Source: Lachnospiraceae bacterium (GTDB lineage Bacteria; Bacillota; Clostridia; Lachnospirales; Lachnospiraceae). Taken from it: a DNA stretch of 64,000 nt. Below are positions 11,415 to 20,674 of the stretch, in pieces. Under the pieces are notes generated by a model, which had not been told where the DNA came from, ran no database searches, and saw nothing but the letters and a program-made list of their open reading frames with translations. Position 1 is the first letter of the stretch; the number at the start of each line of letters is the position of its first letter. The stretch covers positions 1-64,000 of the forward strand of contig JAFXFO010000024.1 in assembly GCA_017520425.1 (NCBI GenBank), written 5' to 3'. The translations under genes and the position numbers were made by a program.

Positions 11415-11440
11415 TTTATTTCCTCCTTTTTAGATTTTGT

Positions 11441-11585
11441 GCCGAAAGGAGTTTTTTAATATAAAAAACCTCCCTAGTCAAAGACAGGAAGGTATCGTCA
11501 TTTCACAATTAACTCACTCTCCTCGGTAGGATTTACGGTTGCTTTCACATCCACCTACTGTCTTCGGCCGGTTCAATAACCTTTG
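11441..11585 (-). ncRNA. Ribosomal protein L10 leader
   Basis: The transcribed strand contains CCGAAGACAGTAGGTG and, further on, AATCCTACCGAGG, which pair and match the conserved core of the L10 leader RNA family. It lies between the rplJ promoter and the rplJ start and ends with an attenuator hairpin at 11468-11493. Known function: L10 or the L10-L12 complex binds the leader and represses its own operon. Confidence 0.85.
11462..11493 (-). terminator. Attenuator in the L10 leader
   Basis: On the minus strand ACCTTCCT (11486-11493) pairs with AGGGAGGT (11468-11475), followed at once by TTTTTTAT. This is a terminator hairpin upstream of rplJ, fitting L10-dependent attenuation. An opposing antiterminator was not resolved by eye. 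Confidence 0.65.
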
Positions 11586-11587
11586 AT

Positions 11588-11616
11588 AGATTAACATACT
11601 TATTTATTTCTGTCAA
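11588..11616 (-). promoter_or_regulatory. Sigma-A promoter of rplJ-rplL
   Basis: TTGACA (11611-11616), 17 bases, TAATCT (11588-11593) on the minus strand, placed just upstream of the L10 leader. Confidence 0.8.
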
Positions 11617-11648
11617 CCCACTTTTCTATATTTTTTCTTATTCTGTCT

Positions 11649-12698
11649 CTATTTCATGAAACGAATGGTAAATCGGGTATATTTCCCTACTTCACTACGT
11701 ACCGCAATCCGTCCTCCCATACCTTCCACGATGGATTTGGTCAGAGACAAACCGATTCCCACACTCCCCGGATTCACCTCATTGCTTACCCGGTAAAACC
11801 GCTTGAAAATATGATGAAGTGCTTCCTCCGGAATCCCCACACCCTCATCTTCAATATGTATAGCAGTAAACAGATTATTCTCCTCTATGAAAACCTTTAT
11901 CGCAGTATCCTTTGGCGAATAATCCGATGCATTCTTCAGAAGATTTATAATGGCTTCCGTAAGCCACTCCTTATCACAAAGCAAGCTTATCGTACTTTCC
12001 TCTTCCAATGCTTCCGAAAGAACAAGCTCAATTCTCTGATGCCGCTTTTCCAACAAATAATCCACTGCTTCCATTGCGGTATATAGTATCTCCCGAACAT
12101 CACATCTTCTTTTTTCAAACTGTACGCTTCCCGCTTCAATACGTGCCAGTTTCAGCATGGCAAGCACCATCCACTCCATACGATTCAGCTGATTTCCCGC
12201 CTCACGGAGTACTTTTTTTCGCTCCTCCTCTTCCTTGATTTTATCATCGTAAAGAAGCTCCACAAAAACCTTCAAGGATGCCAAAGGTGTTTTCAACTGA
12301 TGGGAGATATCCGATATGGTATCCCTTAAGAACTCCTTTTCCCTGCCTTCCTTCATACGGCTTTCCCGAAGGGCGGTCACCATTTTGTAATAATTGGTGT
12401 AAAGCAGACCCATGGTACCCTGTTTATACACTTCGCCATCACAGGTCACATTTCCGTCTACCACTTCTACCATGAGTTCAGAAATATCTTCCACATCCTG
12501 ATACAGTCTCCGTAGCTTACTATAAGCAATCCATCCTATTGCAACTGCCGGGCCGGCAGCCAATCCGGTTATCAGGAAAGCCCTTCCTATATGAAATTCA
12601 CAAAAGCACCAGCTCACCAGCCAAATTAACGGCAGAGAAACAGCCATACATACTGCCAAATGCTTTTTCAATTGTTTCAGCTCATAGTTATCCTTCAC
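11649..12698 (-). CDS. Intramembrane-sensing histidine kinase (BceS-like)
   Basis: Sensor kinase of 349 residues. Two hydrophobic segments (about 14-30 and 38-57) are joined by a very short loop, the layout of intramembrane-sensing kinases that listen to an ABC transporter rather than binding a ligand outside. Then come a HAMP-less linker, the H box DISHQLKTPLASL near residue 130, the N box LLKNASDYS, and G boxes DEGVGIPEEAL and GSVGIGLSLTKSI. It autophosphorylates on the H-box His and passes phosphate to the response regulator encoded 9 bases upstream. The GTG start has AGAGGTGATAC before it. Last gene of the operon. Confidence 0.88.
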   Translation of the reverse strand: MKDNYELKQLKKHLAVCMAVSLPLIWLVSWCFCEFHIGRAFLITGLAAGPAVAIGWIAYSKLRRLYQDVEDISELMVEVVDGNVTCDGEVYKQGTMGLLYTNYYKMVTALRESRMKEGREKEFLRDTISDISHQLKTPLASLKVFVELLYDDKIKEEEERKKVLREAGNQLNRMEWMVLAMLKLARIEAGSVQFEKRRCDVREILYTAMEAVDYLLEKRHQRIELVLSEALEEESTISLLCDKEWLTEAIINLLKNASDYSPKDTAIKVFIEENNLFTAIHIEDEGVGIPEEALHHIFKRFYRVSNEVNPGSVGIGLSLTKSIVEGMGGRIAVRSEVGKYTRFTIRFMK

Positions 12699-12707
12699 GT
12701 ATCACCT

Positions 12708-13412
12708 CTACGCATTTGTTTCCTCGACACTCAACATATCTCTCGCAAAGCGGTATCCTACCCCTCTGACCGTCTCAATATATCCGGCGTCCTCTCCCAG
12801 CTTATCCCGCAGTCGCTTCAAATACACCGAAAGGGTATTGTCATCGATAAAACTTCCGTCTGTATCATAGAGGCGTTCCAGCAAAGTATTTCTGGATAGT
12901 ACCATTCCCTCATGTTGCACCAGTTCTTTTAGGAGTCTTAGCTCACTGGAGGTGCATTCCACTGTTTTTCCGTCACATAAAAGACGAAATTCCTCCGGCA
13001 AAAAGCGGTGTTTTCCAAAACAATATTCCTTTACACTATTTGCTGAAATCATCTCGTTACGTCGGATATTGGCTGCAATACGGGAAAGCAGTTCCTTCAC
13101 CCGATAGGGCTTTGTCACATAATCATCTGCTCCCAACTCCAGCCCCTGCACGATATTAGCTTCCTCGGATACAGCCGTCAGGAAAATGACAGGCATTTTC
13201 CATCCCTTAGCCCGCACCTCTTTGCAAAACTCATAACCGTTTCCGTCCGGCAACATCACATCCAGCAAAATCAGGCTTAAGCTTGCATCCAAAAGTTCTC
13301 TTGCTCTTTTCACATTCTCTGCACGGACCACTTCATACCCCTCACTTTGCAAAGCATATTCCGTCCCCATAGCCAACGCAAAATCATCCTCCACCAACAA
13401 AATCCGATGCAA
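12708..13412 (-). CDS. OmpR-family response regulator
   Basis: Response regulator of 234 residues. The receiver domain has the acidic pair VEDD near residue 8, the phospho-acceptor in LILLDVMLPDGNGYE near residue 55 and the conserved Lys in DDYVTKPY near 105. The C-terminal winged helix ends LRDKLGEDAGYIETVRGVGYRF. The start is a TTG preceded by GGAGG. Partner of the kinase just downstream; a likely target is the TTACA-N4-TGTAA site at 16609-16624 in front of the operon. Close in layout to BceR and VncR. Confidence 0.9.
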   Translation of the reverse strand: MHRILLVEDDFALAMGTEYALQSEGYEVVRAENVKRARELLDASLSLILLDVMLPDGNGYEFCKEVRAKGWKMPVIFLTAVSEEANIVQGLELGADDYVTKPYRVKELLSRIAANIRRNEMISANSVKEYCFGKHRFLPEEFRLLCDGKTVECTSSELRLLKELVQHEGMVLSRNTLLERLYDTDGSFIDDNTLSVYLKRLRDKLGEDAGYIETVRGVGYRFARDMLSVEETNA

Positions 13413-13500
13413 TGTACCTCCACCTCTTTTCCTAATGCCTATTTCTCTATCAGTATATCCTATCTCCCCACCGCACGCAATATTCTTTTATCCATTACGC

Positions 13501-14169
13501 CTAATCACTAATCACCATACCATCCGAAAGCTTTATAATTCGATCCGCCTCTCTTGCCAAATCCACATTATGAGTAATCAGTACCAGCGTCTGGTTCAAC
13601 TCCTTCACCGAATGCTGCAAAAGAGCCATTACCTCTTCTCCATTCTTACTGTCCAATGCACCGGTAGGTTCATCTGCCAACAAAATGGAAGGTCTGTTTG
13701 CCAAAGCTCTGGCAATGGCCACACGCTGTTGCTGTCCGCCGGACAACTGGCTGGGCAAACTCTTTTTTCTGTCCTTCAGCCCCAGCATTTCCAGCACATA
13801 TTCTGTATACTCCTTATCCGGCTTACGATGATCCAAAAGCACCGGCATCTGCATATTTTCTTCCACTGTAAGTACCGGTATCAAATGGTAGGACTGGAAT
13901 ACGAACCCTATTTTTCTACGGCGGAATATGGACATTTCCTCATCATTCAGTCCTGTAATATCCTTCCCTTCTATGTATACCTTTCCTTCCGAGGGTTCAT
14001 CCACCCCACCTATAATATGCAGCATGGTGGACTTTCCACAACCGGACGGTCCCACCACAGCCACTGCTTCTCCCTTATGGATGGTTATATTGATCCGGTC
14101 AAGAGCTTTCAGTTCATTCTCGCCGCTTCCATATATTTTACTTACATTCTCCAGTTTAATCATTTCCAT
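13501..14169 (-). CDS. ABC transporter ATP-binding protein (BceA-like)
   Basis: ATPase of 222 residues from an ATG at 14169 that has GGAGGATAAAA before it; longer in-frame extensions lack a binding site and run into the permease gene. Walker [10 protein letters not shown] near residue 40, Q loop region [17 protein letters not shown], signature [15 protein letters not shown], Walker [13 protein letters not shown] and a switch His in LITHN are all present. It powers the FtsX-type permease encoded just upstream. Family members act in antimicrobial peptide resistance or signalling, or in lipoprotein or cell division functions; the linked kinase and regulator favour peptide sensing. Confidence 0.9.
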   Translation of the reverse strand: MEMIKLENVSKIYGSGENELKALDRINITIHKGEAVAVVGPSGCGKSTMLHIIGGVDEPSEGKVYIEGKDITGLNDEEMSIFRRRKIGFVFQSYHLIPVLTVEENMQMPVLLDHRKPDKEYTEYVLEMLGLKDRKKSLPSQLSGGQQQRVAIARALANRPSILLADEPTGALDSKNGEEVMALLQHSVKELNQTLVLITHNVDLAREADRIIKLSDGMVISD

Positions 14170-14186
14170 TTTTATCCTCCAATTCC

Positions 14187-16535
14187 CTACTCTCCACCGG
14201 CTGTCAGTTCCTCTGCCATATTCAACTTCATACCTCGAATAGGCAAATATACGGTCAGGCACAATATCAAAGTACTGATACCTACCAGTACCACACTCCA
14301 TCCCCAGGAGAAGGAAAACTCTACATAGTACCCATAATTTACAGCATTCATCAAAAGCATTACAATCAAATACCCTAAAGCCACACCGATAATACCGGAG
14401 AAGAAAGCCGCTATCAATCCCTCCAGCAATACTGTAAAGGTAAGCTTCTTCTTAGACATTCCCAGTACCCGAAGCTGGGCAAATTCTTTCCGTCTAAGAT
14501 GCAAATCACTGGCCGTGGTATTGATTACATTCAACATATTCACCACTACCACAAACAGTACAAAGCAGCCCGCACCAATCACAACCTTTATAATCGTGCT
14601 CATCATATATAACGTATCCAGATACCGGAACTGTTCGTATGCTCCATACTGACGTAGTCCTTCCAGCGCTTTCTTTAAAGGTTTGTCTAATTGCATCCCT
14701 TTCAAATGATACATTTTCCCGGCTGTATCTTTCTCATTCAACCCTGTCGCATTAAAGAATTTGTCCAAAGGCAATACAAATCTGGGTCCGTCAAAAAGAA
14801 TCGCCCGATTCACATCACGATTCACGATGCCTTCAATTACATAAGTCCGGGTAGCCCCCTGCCTTATCATCTCCTGATAACCTTCATAGAAAATATTATA
14901 AAACAGTTCATAATCAAATTCCCCATCCTCTGCTTGGAGTTCAATACCATTTATCCGTGTTCTAATCCATGCATCCAGCTTTTGATAGTCCACAATCTTT
15001 ACAGTATCCCCCACCCTATAATTCGTCATGGCATACTCCCGCCAGACTTCATTGATATACTCATTACTTACTTCCATGGTACAACTTCCATTCACCAGAA
15101 GGATTCCATTCTCACTCAAATCCATGGTGCCTTCGATTAGTGCCTCTTCCAAATCCGCATAATCTTCATTGTCATAACCAATCAGACTACATTCTGCCAA
15201 ATCCAATTCATGTAACCCTTTGGTCCATTCATTTTTATCATTATCTTTATTTTTTTCTAACCAATCGATACCGCTCCGTTTGTATCTTCCGTAGTCCGAT
15301 TCATACATGAACTCATGGGTATAATGGTCTGGCAATTCCATAAAATCGGAGGTATACAGATAAGCCTCATAAACATCCTTAGATGCTGACACATACTTAC
15401 TGGCTTCTAATTGTTCCGCATACTCCTCAGGCATCATCATTAACTCAGTCCACCCCTGCTCAAAGCCCGGCATATAGGGTCCTCTGTCCTCAACCTGATA
15501 CTTGCCGTACTGCCTGGTATCATCCGTAGCATAACTATACAAAATACCACACATTGATATTGCCACTATGGACATGGCGATTCCCATGGACATAGCTCCT
15601 ACCGACTTCCACATTCTGGCAGGATTCCTCTTCAAATTCTTGGAAGCATAATCCCCCTCGATTCCAAACAGCACACCGGCCAGGCTCTTACGTCTTGCCT
15701 TAATCTTACGGGTCTTAATCTTAAATTCTCCCCGAACCGCTGCTATAGGAGTCAGCTTGTTTACAAACTTACAATTCTCCTGCATGACAAAGTACAAATC
15801 AAACACAAATGCCGCCACAATTAATAGTACACTAACCACATGGAAACCAATCTCCATCTTTGCCGTTAAGGCAATGGGCAGATATACCAGAAATCCCAGC
15901 ACAATCCCTATGGCAATACCACTGATTTCCAGTAAGAACCCCATCTTAAAAACCATTTCCTTAAGCTGCTTCTTTGTGGAACCCATACAACGCAACATTC
16001 CGTAATCCCGTATCTGTTCCAAGGTCATCAGTTGAATGGAATTTCTTACTACCGCCACCCCAAAGGTTGCAAAAATATAAGCAATCAATAATGCCAATGC
16101 TGCCAAAACCACCAATAAAGAACCTTCTTCCGTATAATAGTATCCTCCCAGTGCGGTGACCTGACACTCCACGGAATACTTCGCTGTGAGCTCCTCAATA
16201 TCCCCCTTCATCAAATAAGGATGTTCCATATTGGCATATACCTCATATTTTACGCCACCTTTATCCTTCGGCAATTCTTTTTCCACGATTTGAGAAGCTA
16301 TGATACAGTTTTCTTTTGCCAGCTCATTGGCCGTCTCCTTGGAATCGCAAAGAAATACCATTTCATATTTCACCTTTTCTCTGGTGTCATTTCTGGCCGT
16401 AACATAGAAGCTCAAGATGGTATTCATCAAAACAAACAAAACCATAGCAGAAAGTGCCACCCCCAGGATGGTTAGTATCGTTCTCTTTTTGTTAAATGCC
16501 AGATATCTTCCGGCTAATTCTTTTAAGTCCTTCAC
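14187..16535 (-). CDS. FtsX-like ABC permease, large
   Basis: Membrane protein of 782 residues with one N-terminal transmembrane segment, an extracytoplasmic part of about 100 residues, three membrane segments (about 140-270), another segment at about 315-335, a large extracytoplasmic domain (about 335-640) and three C-terminal segments. The two FtsX-type repeats contain [18 protein letters not shown] and [18 protein letters not shown], coupling regions for the ATPase. First gene of the permease-ATPase-regulator-kinase operon; its length is above the roughly 650 of BceB. The substrate, perhaps a cell-wall-active peptide, is inferred only from the linked two-component system. Confidence 0.85.
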   Translation of the reverse strand: MKDLKELAGRYLAFNKKRTILTILGVALSAMVLFVLMNTILSFYVTARNDTREKVKYEMVFLCDSKETANELAKENCIIASQIVEKELPKDKGGVKYEVYANMEHPYLMKGDIEELTAKYSVECQVTALGGYYYTEEGSLLVVLAALALLIAYIFATFGVAVVRNSIQLMTLEQIRDYGMLRCMGSTKKQLKEMVFKMGFLLEISGIAIGIVLGFLVYLPIALTAKMEIGFHVVSVLLIVAAFVFDLYFVMQENCKFVNKLTPIAAVRGEFKIKTRKIKARRKSLAGVLFGIEGDYASKNLKRNPARMWKSVGAMSMGIAMSIVAISMCGILYSYATDDTRQYGKYQVEDRGPYMPGFEQGWTELMMMPEEYAEQLEASKYVSASKDVYEAYLYTSDFMELPDHYTHEFMYESDYGRYKRSGIDWLEKNKDNDKNEWTKGLHELDLAECSLIGYDNEDYADLEEALIEGTMDLSENGILLVNGSCTMEVSNEYINEVWREYAMTNYRVGDTVKIVDYQKLDAWIRTRINGIELQAEDGEFDYELFYNIFYEGYQEMIRQGATRTYVIEGIVNRDVNRAILFDGPRFVLPLDKFFNATGLNEKDTAGKMYHLKGMQLDKPLKKALEGLRQYGAYEQFRYLDTLYMMSTIIKVVIGAGCFVLFVVVVNMLNVINTTASDLHLRRKEFAQLRVLGMSKKKLTFTVLLEGLIAAFFSGIIGVALGYLIVMLLMNAVNYGYYVEFSFSWGWSVVLVGISTLILCLTVYLPIRGMKLNMAEELTAGGE

Positions 16536-16569
16536 ATTCGTTCATCCTTTCCCCATTTCTCTGACTTTG

Positions 16570-16575
16570 ATTATA
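16570..16575 (-). promoter_or_regulatory. Minus-10 box of the permease operon
   Basis: TATAAT read on the minus strand at 16570-16575, 35 bases upstream of the permease start. No good -35 element is present at the right distance, which fits a promoter that needs an activator bound at 16609-16624. Confidence 0.5.
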
Positions 16576-16608
16576 CCCATCAAGACTTACAGATTCGTGA
16601 CAATCCGT

Positions 16609-16624
16609 CTTACATTTTTGTAAG
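16609..16624. promoter_or_regulatory. BceR-type operator
   Basis: Perfect dyad CTTACA-AAAA-TGTAAG on the minus strand, which contains TTACA-N4-TGTAA, the known form of Bce-type response regulator boxes. Another TGTAAG lies on the same strand nearer the -10. The centre is about 44 bases upstream of the -10. Confidence 0.55.
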
Positions 16625-16627
16625 AAA

Positions 16628-16653
16628 AAAGTCGTTCCTTTCGGAACGACTTT
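16628..16653 (-). terminator. Terminator of rplK-rplA
   Basis: 11-bp perfect stem AAAGTCGTTCC / GGAACGACTTT, loop of four, then TTTTTTCTTAC on the minus strand, about 25 bases after the rplA stop. It isolates rplKA from the permease operon. Confidence 0.85.
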
Positions 16654-16677
16654 CTTATCATTATTGTTCGCTATATC

Positions 16678-17370
16678 TTATACAAACTTAGAAGTAGCAA
16701 CCTTCACACCGGGGCCCATGGTTGAGGTCAAGGTGATGCTCTTTAAGTAAGCACCCTTAACTGCGCTGGGCTTAGCCTTCATGATAGCATCCATGAGAGC
16801 CTTGAAGTTCTCTTCCAATGCTTCCTCAGAGAAAGAAGCCTTTCCAAGAGGAACGTGTACGATGTTGGTCTTGTCAAGACGGTACTCAATCTTACCAGCC
16901 TTGATATCAGCGATAGCCTTGGTAACGTCCATAGTAACGGTACCAGCCTTAGGGTTAGGCATTAAGCCCTTAGGTCCGAGAACCTTACCCAAACGACCAA
17001 CTACACCCATCATATCAGGGGTAGCTACTACTACGTCGAAATCTAACCAACCATCATTCTGAATCTTAGGAATTAATTCCTCACCGCCTGCATAATCAGC
17101 ACCTGCTGCCAATGCTTCGTCTACCTTAGGTCCCTTAGCGAAAACCAAAACCTTTACAGTCTTACCGGTTCCGTTAGGAAGAACTACTGCACCACGAATC
17201 TGCTGGTCTGCGTGACGTCCGTCACAACCGGTTCTGATGTGCGCTTCTACGGTTTCATCAAACTTAGCTACAGCAGTCTTCTTTACAAGAGCGATTGCTT
17301 CGCTGGGATCATATAAAGCTGCTTTATCTACTAATTTAGCAACTTCAGCATATTTCTTACCATGTTTCAT
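16678..17370 (-). CDS. rplA: 50S ribosomal protein L1
   Basis: L1 stalk protein of 230 residues; binds 23S rRNA near the E site and in many bacteria represses its own operon by binding the leader. Seen: a [20 protein letters not shown] start, the [20 protein letters not shown] segment, [13 protein letters not shown] and [10 protein letters not shown] near the C-terminus. The start has AGGAGGTATAATA before it. It follows rplK after about 60 bases. Confidence 0.98.
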   Translation of the reverse strand: MKHGKKYAEVAKLVDKAALYDPSEAIALVKKTAVAKFDETVEAHIRTGCDGRHADQQIRGAVVLPNGTGKTVKVLVFAKGPKVDEALAAGADYAGGEELIPKIQNDGWLDFDVVVATPDMMGVVGRLGKVLGPKGLMPNPKAGTVTMDVTKAIADIKAGKIEYRLDKTNIVHVPLGKASFSEEALEENFKALMDAIMKAKPSAVKGAYLKSITLTSTMGPGVKVATSKFV

Positions 17371-17431
17371 TATTATACCTCCTAGGTTCTAACGACAATC
17401 TCCTGGGATTGTCTCCCAAAACAAATTAATA

Positions 17432-17857
17432 TTAGTCTTCTACTACAATACCCATACTTCTGGCTGTACCTGCGATCATGCTCATAGCTGCTTCCAGACT
17501 AGCTGCATTTAAGTCAGGCATCTTGGTTTCTGCGATTTCCTGAAGCTTAGCCTTAGAAATGGTAGCTACCTTAGTCTTGTTAGGAACGCCTGAACCGGAC
17601 TTGATGTTACAAGCCTTCTTTAAAAGTACTGCTGCAGGGGGAGTCTTTGTAATGAAACTAAAGCTTCTGTCTGCATATACAGTAATAACAACAGGAATGA
17701 TTAAGTCACCCTTATCTGCTGTTCTTGCGTTGAACTGCTTTGTGAATTCAACGATGTTTACACCATGCTGTCCAAGTGCAGGACCAACCGGTGGAGCCGG
17801 TGTTGCTTTTCCGGCAGGAATCTGTAATTTGATATAACCTGTTACTTTCTTTGCCAT
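17432..17857 (-). CDS. rplK: 50S ribosomal protein L11
   Basis: L11, 141 residues, binds the GTPase-associated region of 23S rRNA. Seen: [21 protein letters not shown] near the N-terminus, the segment [20 protein letters not shown], and the C-terminal [20 protein letters not shown] clean AGGAGGTGCCACA precedes the ATG. rplA follows. A 156-base leader separates it from nusG. Confidence 0.98.
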   Translation of the reverse strand: MAKKVTGYIKLQIPAGKATPAPPVGPALGQHGVNIVEFTKQFNARTADKGDLIIPVVITVYADRSFSFITKTPPAAVLLKKACNIKSGSGVPNKTKVATISKAKLQEIAETKMPDLNAASLEAAMSMIAGTARSMGIVVED

Positions 17858-18013
17858 TGTGGCACCTCCTATAATGTGGTAATTCGGCGCAAGACATCTG
17901 TATGAACGTGTCTCGCTCCCACTGGGACATATCGTCCCTTATCTTGTTGCCATGCCGTCAGTCGTAAAACCGTCGACAATATATTTACACTGAAAACTCA
18001 GCGAAATATCGAT
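17858..18013 (-). promoter_or_regulatory. rplK leader, possible L1-binding region
   Basis: The 156 bases between nusG and rplK contain, on the transcribed strand, several hairpins: GGGACGATATGTCCC, and AGACA...TGTCT next to CAGTGGGAGCGAG, then ACCAC just before the ribosome binding site. A GUGGGAG element opposite ACCAC recalls known L1 autoregulatory sites. No sigma-A promoter was clear. The L1 link is inference. Confidence 0.4.
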
Positions 18014-18532
18014 TTAAAGCTTTCTTACTTCTGCAAAGCTGATTTCAACCGGAGTCTCTCTACCAAACAATTCCACATTGATGGTTACAGCCTGCTTGCC
18101 GTGGTCAATCTTCTGAACCACACCAACGGTATCCTTCCAAACACCTGCTACTACTGCAATACTGTCTCCTTCTACGAAATCAACCGAAACGTTCTCAGTC
18201 TTAATACCGAGAGGCTTCATCTCAGCTTCTGTAAGAGGTACCGGTTTACTTCCCGGTCCAACAAATCCTGTAACACCACGTGTGTTGCGAACAACATACC
18301 AGGTGTCGTCATTCATATCCATATTAAGAAGCACATAACCAGGGAACAACTTTCTCTGAACGGTCTTCTTCACACCATTCTTAATCTCAACTACTTCCTC
18401 CATGGGTACTCGTACCTCAAGGATCTGTTCTGCAAGATGCTTATTGTTCTCAATTGTTTTCTCAATATTGGCTTTGACCTTATTTTCATATCCTGAATAC
18501 GTATGAACTACATACCACTTTGCCTCTGCCAT
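18014..18532 (-). CDS. nusG: Transcription antitermination factor NusG
   Basis: NusG, 172 residues, binds RNA polymerase beta' and modulates pausing and termination. The NGN domain starts MAEAKWYVVHTYSGYENKVK and contains FPGYVLLNMDMND and TRGVTGFVG; the C-terminal KOW domain carries VEGDSIAVVAGVWKDTVGVV. Order secE-nusG-rplK-rplA is canonical. The gene begins 16 bases after the secE stop codon. Confidence 0.97.
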   Translation of the reverse strand: MAEAKWYVVHTYSGYENKVKANIEKTIENNKHLAEQILEVRVPMEEVVEIKNGVKKTVQRKLFPGYVLLNMDMNDDTWYVVRNTRGVTGFVGPGSKPVPLTEAEMKPLGIKTENVSVDFVEGDSIAVVAGVWKDTVGVVQKIDHGKQAVTINVELFGRETPVEISFAEVRKL

Positions 18533-18548
18533 AATTTCACCCTCGCTC

Positions 18549-18770
18549 CTACAATTGTGTAATGAAATTTACGCCGTGCTGAATCAAGAAATCCAAAACA
18601 GCAATGATTAAGCCTGCAACTATGGATATGGAAACAACTGCTACGGATTGCTTAAATGTGGAATTCTTATCCGGCCATGTAATCTTCTTGAACTCGGATT
18701 TAACGCCCTTGAAAAAGCTTGGTTTCTTAGCTTTTTTAGCTACGGGCTTCTTTTCTGCGGAATCTCCCAT
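18549..18770 (-). CDS. secE: Protein translocase subunit SecE
   Basis: Small subunit of the SecYEG channel, 73 residues from the ATG at 18770, which has GGAGAGAATA in front; an ATG four codons further upstream has a weaker site. After a Lys-rich cytoplasmic segment ([20 protein letters not shown] is the family hallmark, about residues 23-42) comes one membrane segment, [16 protein letters not shown]. Located between rpmG and nusG as in most bacteria. Confidence 0.93.
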   Translation of the reverse strand: MGDSAEKKPVAKKAKKPSFFKGVKSEFKKITWPDKNSTFKQSVAVVSISIVAGLIIAVLDFLIQHGVNFITQL

Positions 18771-18828
18771 TATTCTCTCCATTCTGCCTTTTATTCGGCC
18801 AGTGCGATTGTTCTATACACCAGAACGA

Positions 18829-18978
18829 TTATTTGGTTTCCTTATGGTTTGTATGCTTCTTACAGAATCTACAATACTTCTTGGTTTCCATTCTGTCAGG
18901 ATGAGTCTTCTTATCCTTGGTAGTATTGTAGTTACGCTGTTTGCACTCTGTACATGCTAAAGTAATCTTTGTACGCAT
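18829..18978 (-). CDS. rpmG: 50S ribosomal protein L33
   Basis: Short ribosomal protein of 49 residues, beginning [17 protein letters not shown] and ending [16 protein letters not shown], with two Cys pairs (CTEC and CRFC), the zinc-binding form of L33. The ATG at 18978 follows GGAGGACATT. First gene of the rpmG-secE-nusG unit, behind the promoter at 19098-19126. Confidence 0.95.
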   Translation of the reverse strand: MRTKITLACTECKQRNYNTTKDKKTHPDRMETKKYCRFCKKHTNHKETK

Positions 18979-19097
18979 AATGTCCTCCATTCCACTGCCG
19001 TAAAGGGCAATCTCTATCTTCTTTGTCTTTTACGTAATTTCAAGTCATTTTGAAATTTAAGCATAAAAAAAAGACCTAAAATCAATCTCGCTCAATT

Positions 19098-19126
19098 AAT
19101 ATAGCATAGATAGATTCACACGTCAA
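19098..19126 (-). promoter_or_regulatory. Sigma-A promoter of rpmG-secE-nusG
   Basis: TTGACG (19121-19126), 17 bases, TATATT (19098-19103) on the minus strand. The leader of about 110 bases contains a hairpin TAATTTCAA / TTGAAATTTA at 19035-19059. The 349-base gap 18979-19327 holds this promoter, the leader and the divergent promoter of the FliD-like gene. Confidence 0.8.
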
Positions 19127-19176
19127 TCACTTTTTTGTACTTTTCTTGTATTTTACGTTTTTTCACGCCGACACAC

Positions 19177-19205
19177 TTGTTTCTTACTAATATTTGTGCT
19201 ACAAT
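19177..19205 (+). promoter_or_regulatory. Sigma-A-type promoter of the FliD-like gene
   Basis: TTGTTT (19177-19182), 17 bases, TACAAT (19200-19205). The 5' UTR of about 115 bases holds a stem-loop at 19248-19267 (GATAC, TCAAA, loop AGGGAA, TTTGA, GTATC). No sigma-28 motif was seen, unlike the flagellar genes at 45-56 kb. Confidence 0.6.
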
Positions 19206-19327
19206 TAACTTATAAAAGTGGGTAACTTTGATTATTTGATACCGTCAAAAGGGAATTTGATTGTATCATAGTTTAACACAAATATCAAGACCGCCGGCTG
19301 AACTCACGGAAGAAAGGAGGCTGGGCA

Positions 19328-20623
19328 ATGAACGCTGCATTATCTACTGTCTATAATCATTATCTGACTACATATGCGCCCAAGGGTACTACCCGCTATG
19401 ATGCTCATAAGAAGAGCGACCTGAAGGGCATATACGATTCCATTGTCAAATTAAATAAAGAGTCTCCATGGTATCTTCCCGCTACCGGCAAAGAGGTCCA
19501 GCATTATGCCATCGACCTGAAGGAAAATGCGCGCAATCTCCACAATACCATTGCGTCCCTTGGTGGTTTGGATGATTCCCAGCTACTCAGCAAAAAGACC
19601 GCATACACCTCGGACGAAGAAATTGTATCAGCTACCTTTGTGGGCAACTATACACCGGGCATGCCTTCTCCCACCTTTACCATGGATATTAAAGAACTGG
19701 CGACTCCTCAGGAGAATATGGGACGTTTCTTAGACAAGGGAAAGGTTTCCCTGCCTGCCGGCACCTATTCCTTTGATGTGGCCATCAACGATATGAACTA
19801 CGAATTCCAGTTCTCCATCTCCGAAACAGATACCAACCAATCCATTCAGGAGCGTTTGGCTCGTCTGATCAGTACCTCAGGTGTGGGACTGAAAGGCAAG
19901 GTGCTGGAAACAGACGGACGGACTTCGCTGACCATCCGCTCCGAATCCACCGGTTTGTCAGAGCAGCAAAAATATATTTTCAATATCAGTGACGAACATA
20001 CCAGCAAGGCAAAAGGTGCTGTGGAATATTTCGGATTGGACTATGTAAGCCACAGTGCCTCCAATGCACGCTTTGATGTGAATGGTGACGAGCGCACCTC
20101 TACCTCCAATCAATTTACAGTCGGTAAAATGTTTGATGTGACCTTACACAGTACCAATCCTTTGGGCATACCGGTGACCATCGGACTTAAGAACGATATC
20201 GAGTCTCTGACGGACAATGTACTGCAACTGGCTAACGGTTACAATGAGTTTATCAAAGCTACCTCCGAGTACATAAACACACAGCCCCGCAGCAAGCATG
20301 CGATACAGGAAATCAGCAGCATCGCTACCCGCTATCAGACAGCCTTCCAAAGCATGGGCGTAAACCTGACGCAGGATGGCACCATCGAGATCAATATGTC
20401 CGACCTGGGCAAGAGTATCGCCAGCGACGAGGATATTGCCGATACTTTCGGCACCCTGAAGGAATTCTCCAATCACCTGATCCAAAAAAGTGAAGAGATT
20501 TCCCTAAATCCCATGAACTACGTAGAGAAAAAAATCGTAGCCTACAAGAATCCGGGACGCAGCTTCGCCAATCCCTATGTAACCAGTGCATACAGCGGCA
20601 TGATGTTCAACGGATATTGTTAA
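19328..20623 (+). CDS. Orphan FliD-like (flagellar cap-like) protein
   Basis: Protein of 431 residues. Residues 105-215 resemble the FliD N-terminal domain (KELATPQENMGRFLDKGKVS, then SLPAGTYSFDVAINDM, and ESTGLSE), and residues 245-310 resemble the C-terminal domain (SASNARFDVNGDERTSTSNQ followed by DNVLQLANGYNEFIKATSEY). It lacks the start of true FliD (GLxSGxD) and the C-terminal coiled coil; instead it has about 100 extra residues at the front. A separate, normal fliD is at 46777-48273. The start has AAAGGAGG. It is monocistronic, under a sigma-A-type promoter, and ends at a strong terminator. A cap-like or flagellar checkpoint role is inferred from similarity only. Confidence 0.65.
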   Translation: MNAALSTVYNHYLTTYAPKGTTRYDAHKKSDLKGIYDSIVKLNKESPWYLPATGKEVQHYAIDLKENARNLHNTIASLGGLDDSQLLSKKTAYTSDEEIVSATFVGNYTPGMPSPTFTMDIKELATPQENMGRFLDKGKVSLPAGTYSFDVAINDMNYEFQFSISETDTNQSIQERLARLISTSGVGLKGKVLETDGRTSLTIRSESTGLSEQQKYIFNISDEHTSKAKGAVEYFGLDYVSHSASNARFDVNGDERTSTSNQFTVGKMFDVTLHSTNPLGIPVTIGLKNDIESLTDNVLQLANGYNEFIKATSEYINTQPRSKHAIQEISSIATRYQTAFQSMGVNLTQDGTIEINMSDLGKSIASDEDIADTFGTLKEFSNHLIQKSEEISLNPMNYVEKKIVAYKNPGRSFANPYVTSAYSGMMFNGYC

Positions 20624-20635
20624 TAGATATAGCAA

Positions 20636-20674
20636 GAACGAAAGTGAGAGCCAATAAGGCTCTCACTTTCGTTC
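20636..20674. terminator. Bidirectional terminator between the FliD-like gene and glf
   Basis: Perfect 17-bp stem (GAACGAAAGTGAGAGCC at 20636-20652 with its complement at 20658-20674), loop AATAA, T-rich after it on the plus strand. The glf stop codon abuts the stem on the other side. Confidence 0.9.

Noticed and set aside
13435-14328. Long plus-strand open frame opposite the ABC ATPase
   Set aside because: It is the antisense of an ATPase with complete Walker and signature motifs, and shows no coding features.
18771-18828. Possible tRNA gene between secE and rpmG, where some bacteria have tRNA-Trp
   Set aside because: The gap is too short and has no cloverleaf or TTCGAAT-like sequence.
19206-19327. 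Possible riboswitch in the FliD-like leader (AAAAGGGAA recalls the cobalamin consensus)
   Set aside because: Only one short match; no other B12, c-di-GMP-I or c-di-GMP-II core elements could be found around the hairpin.
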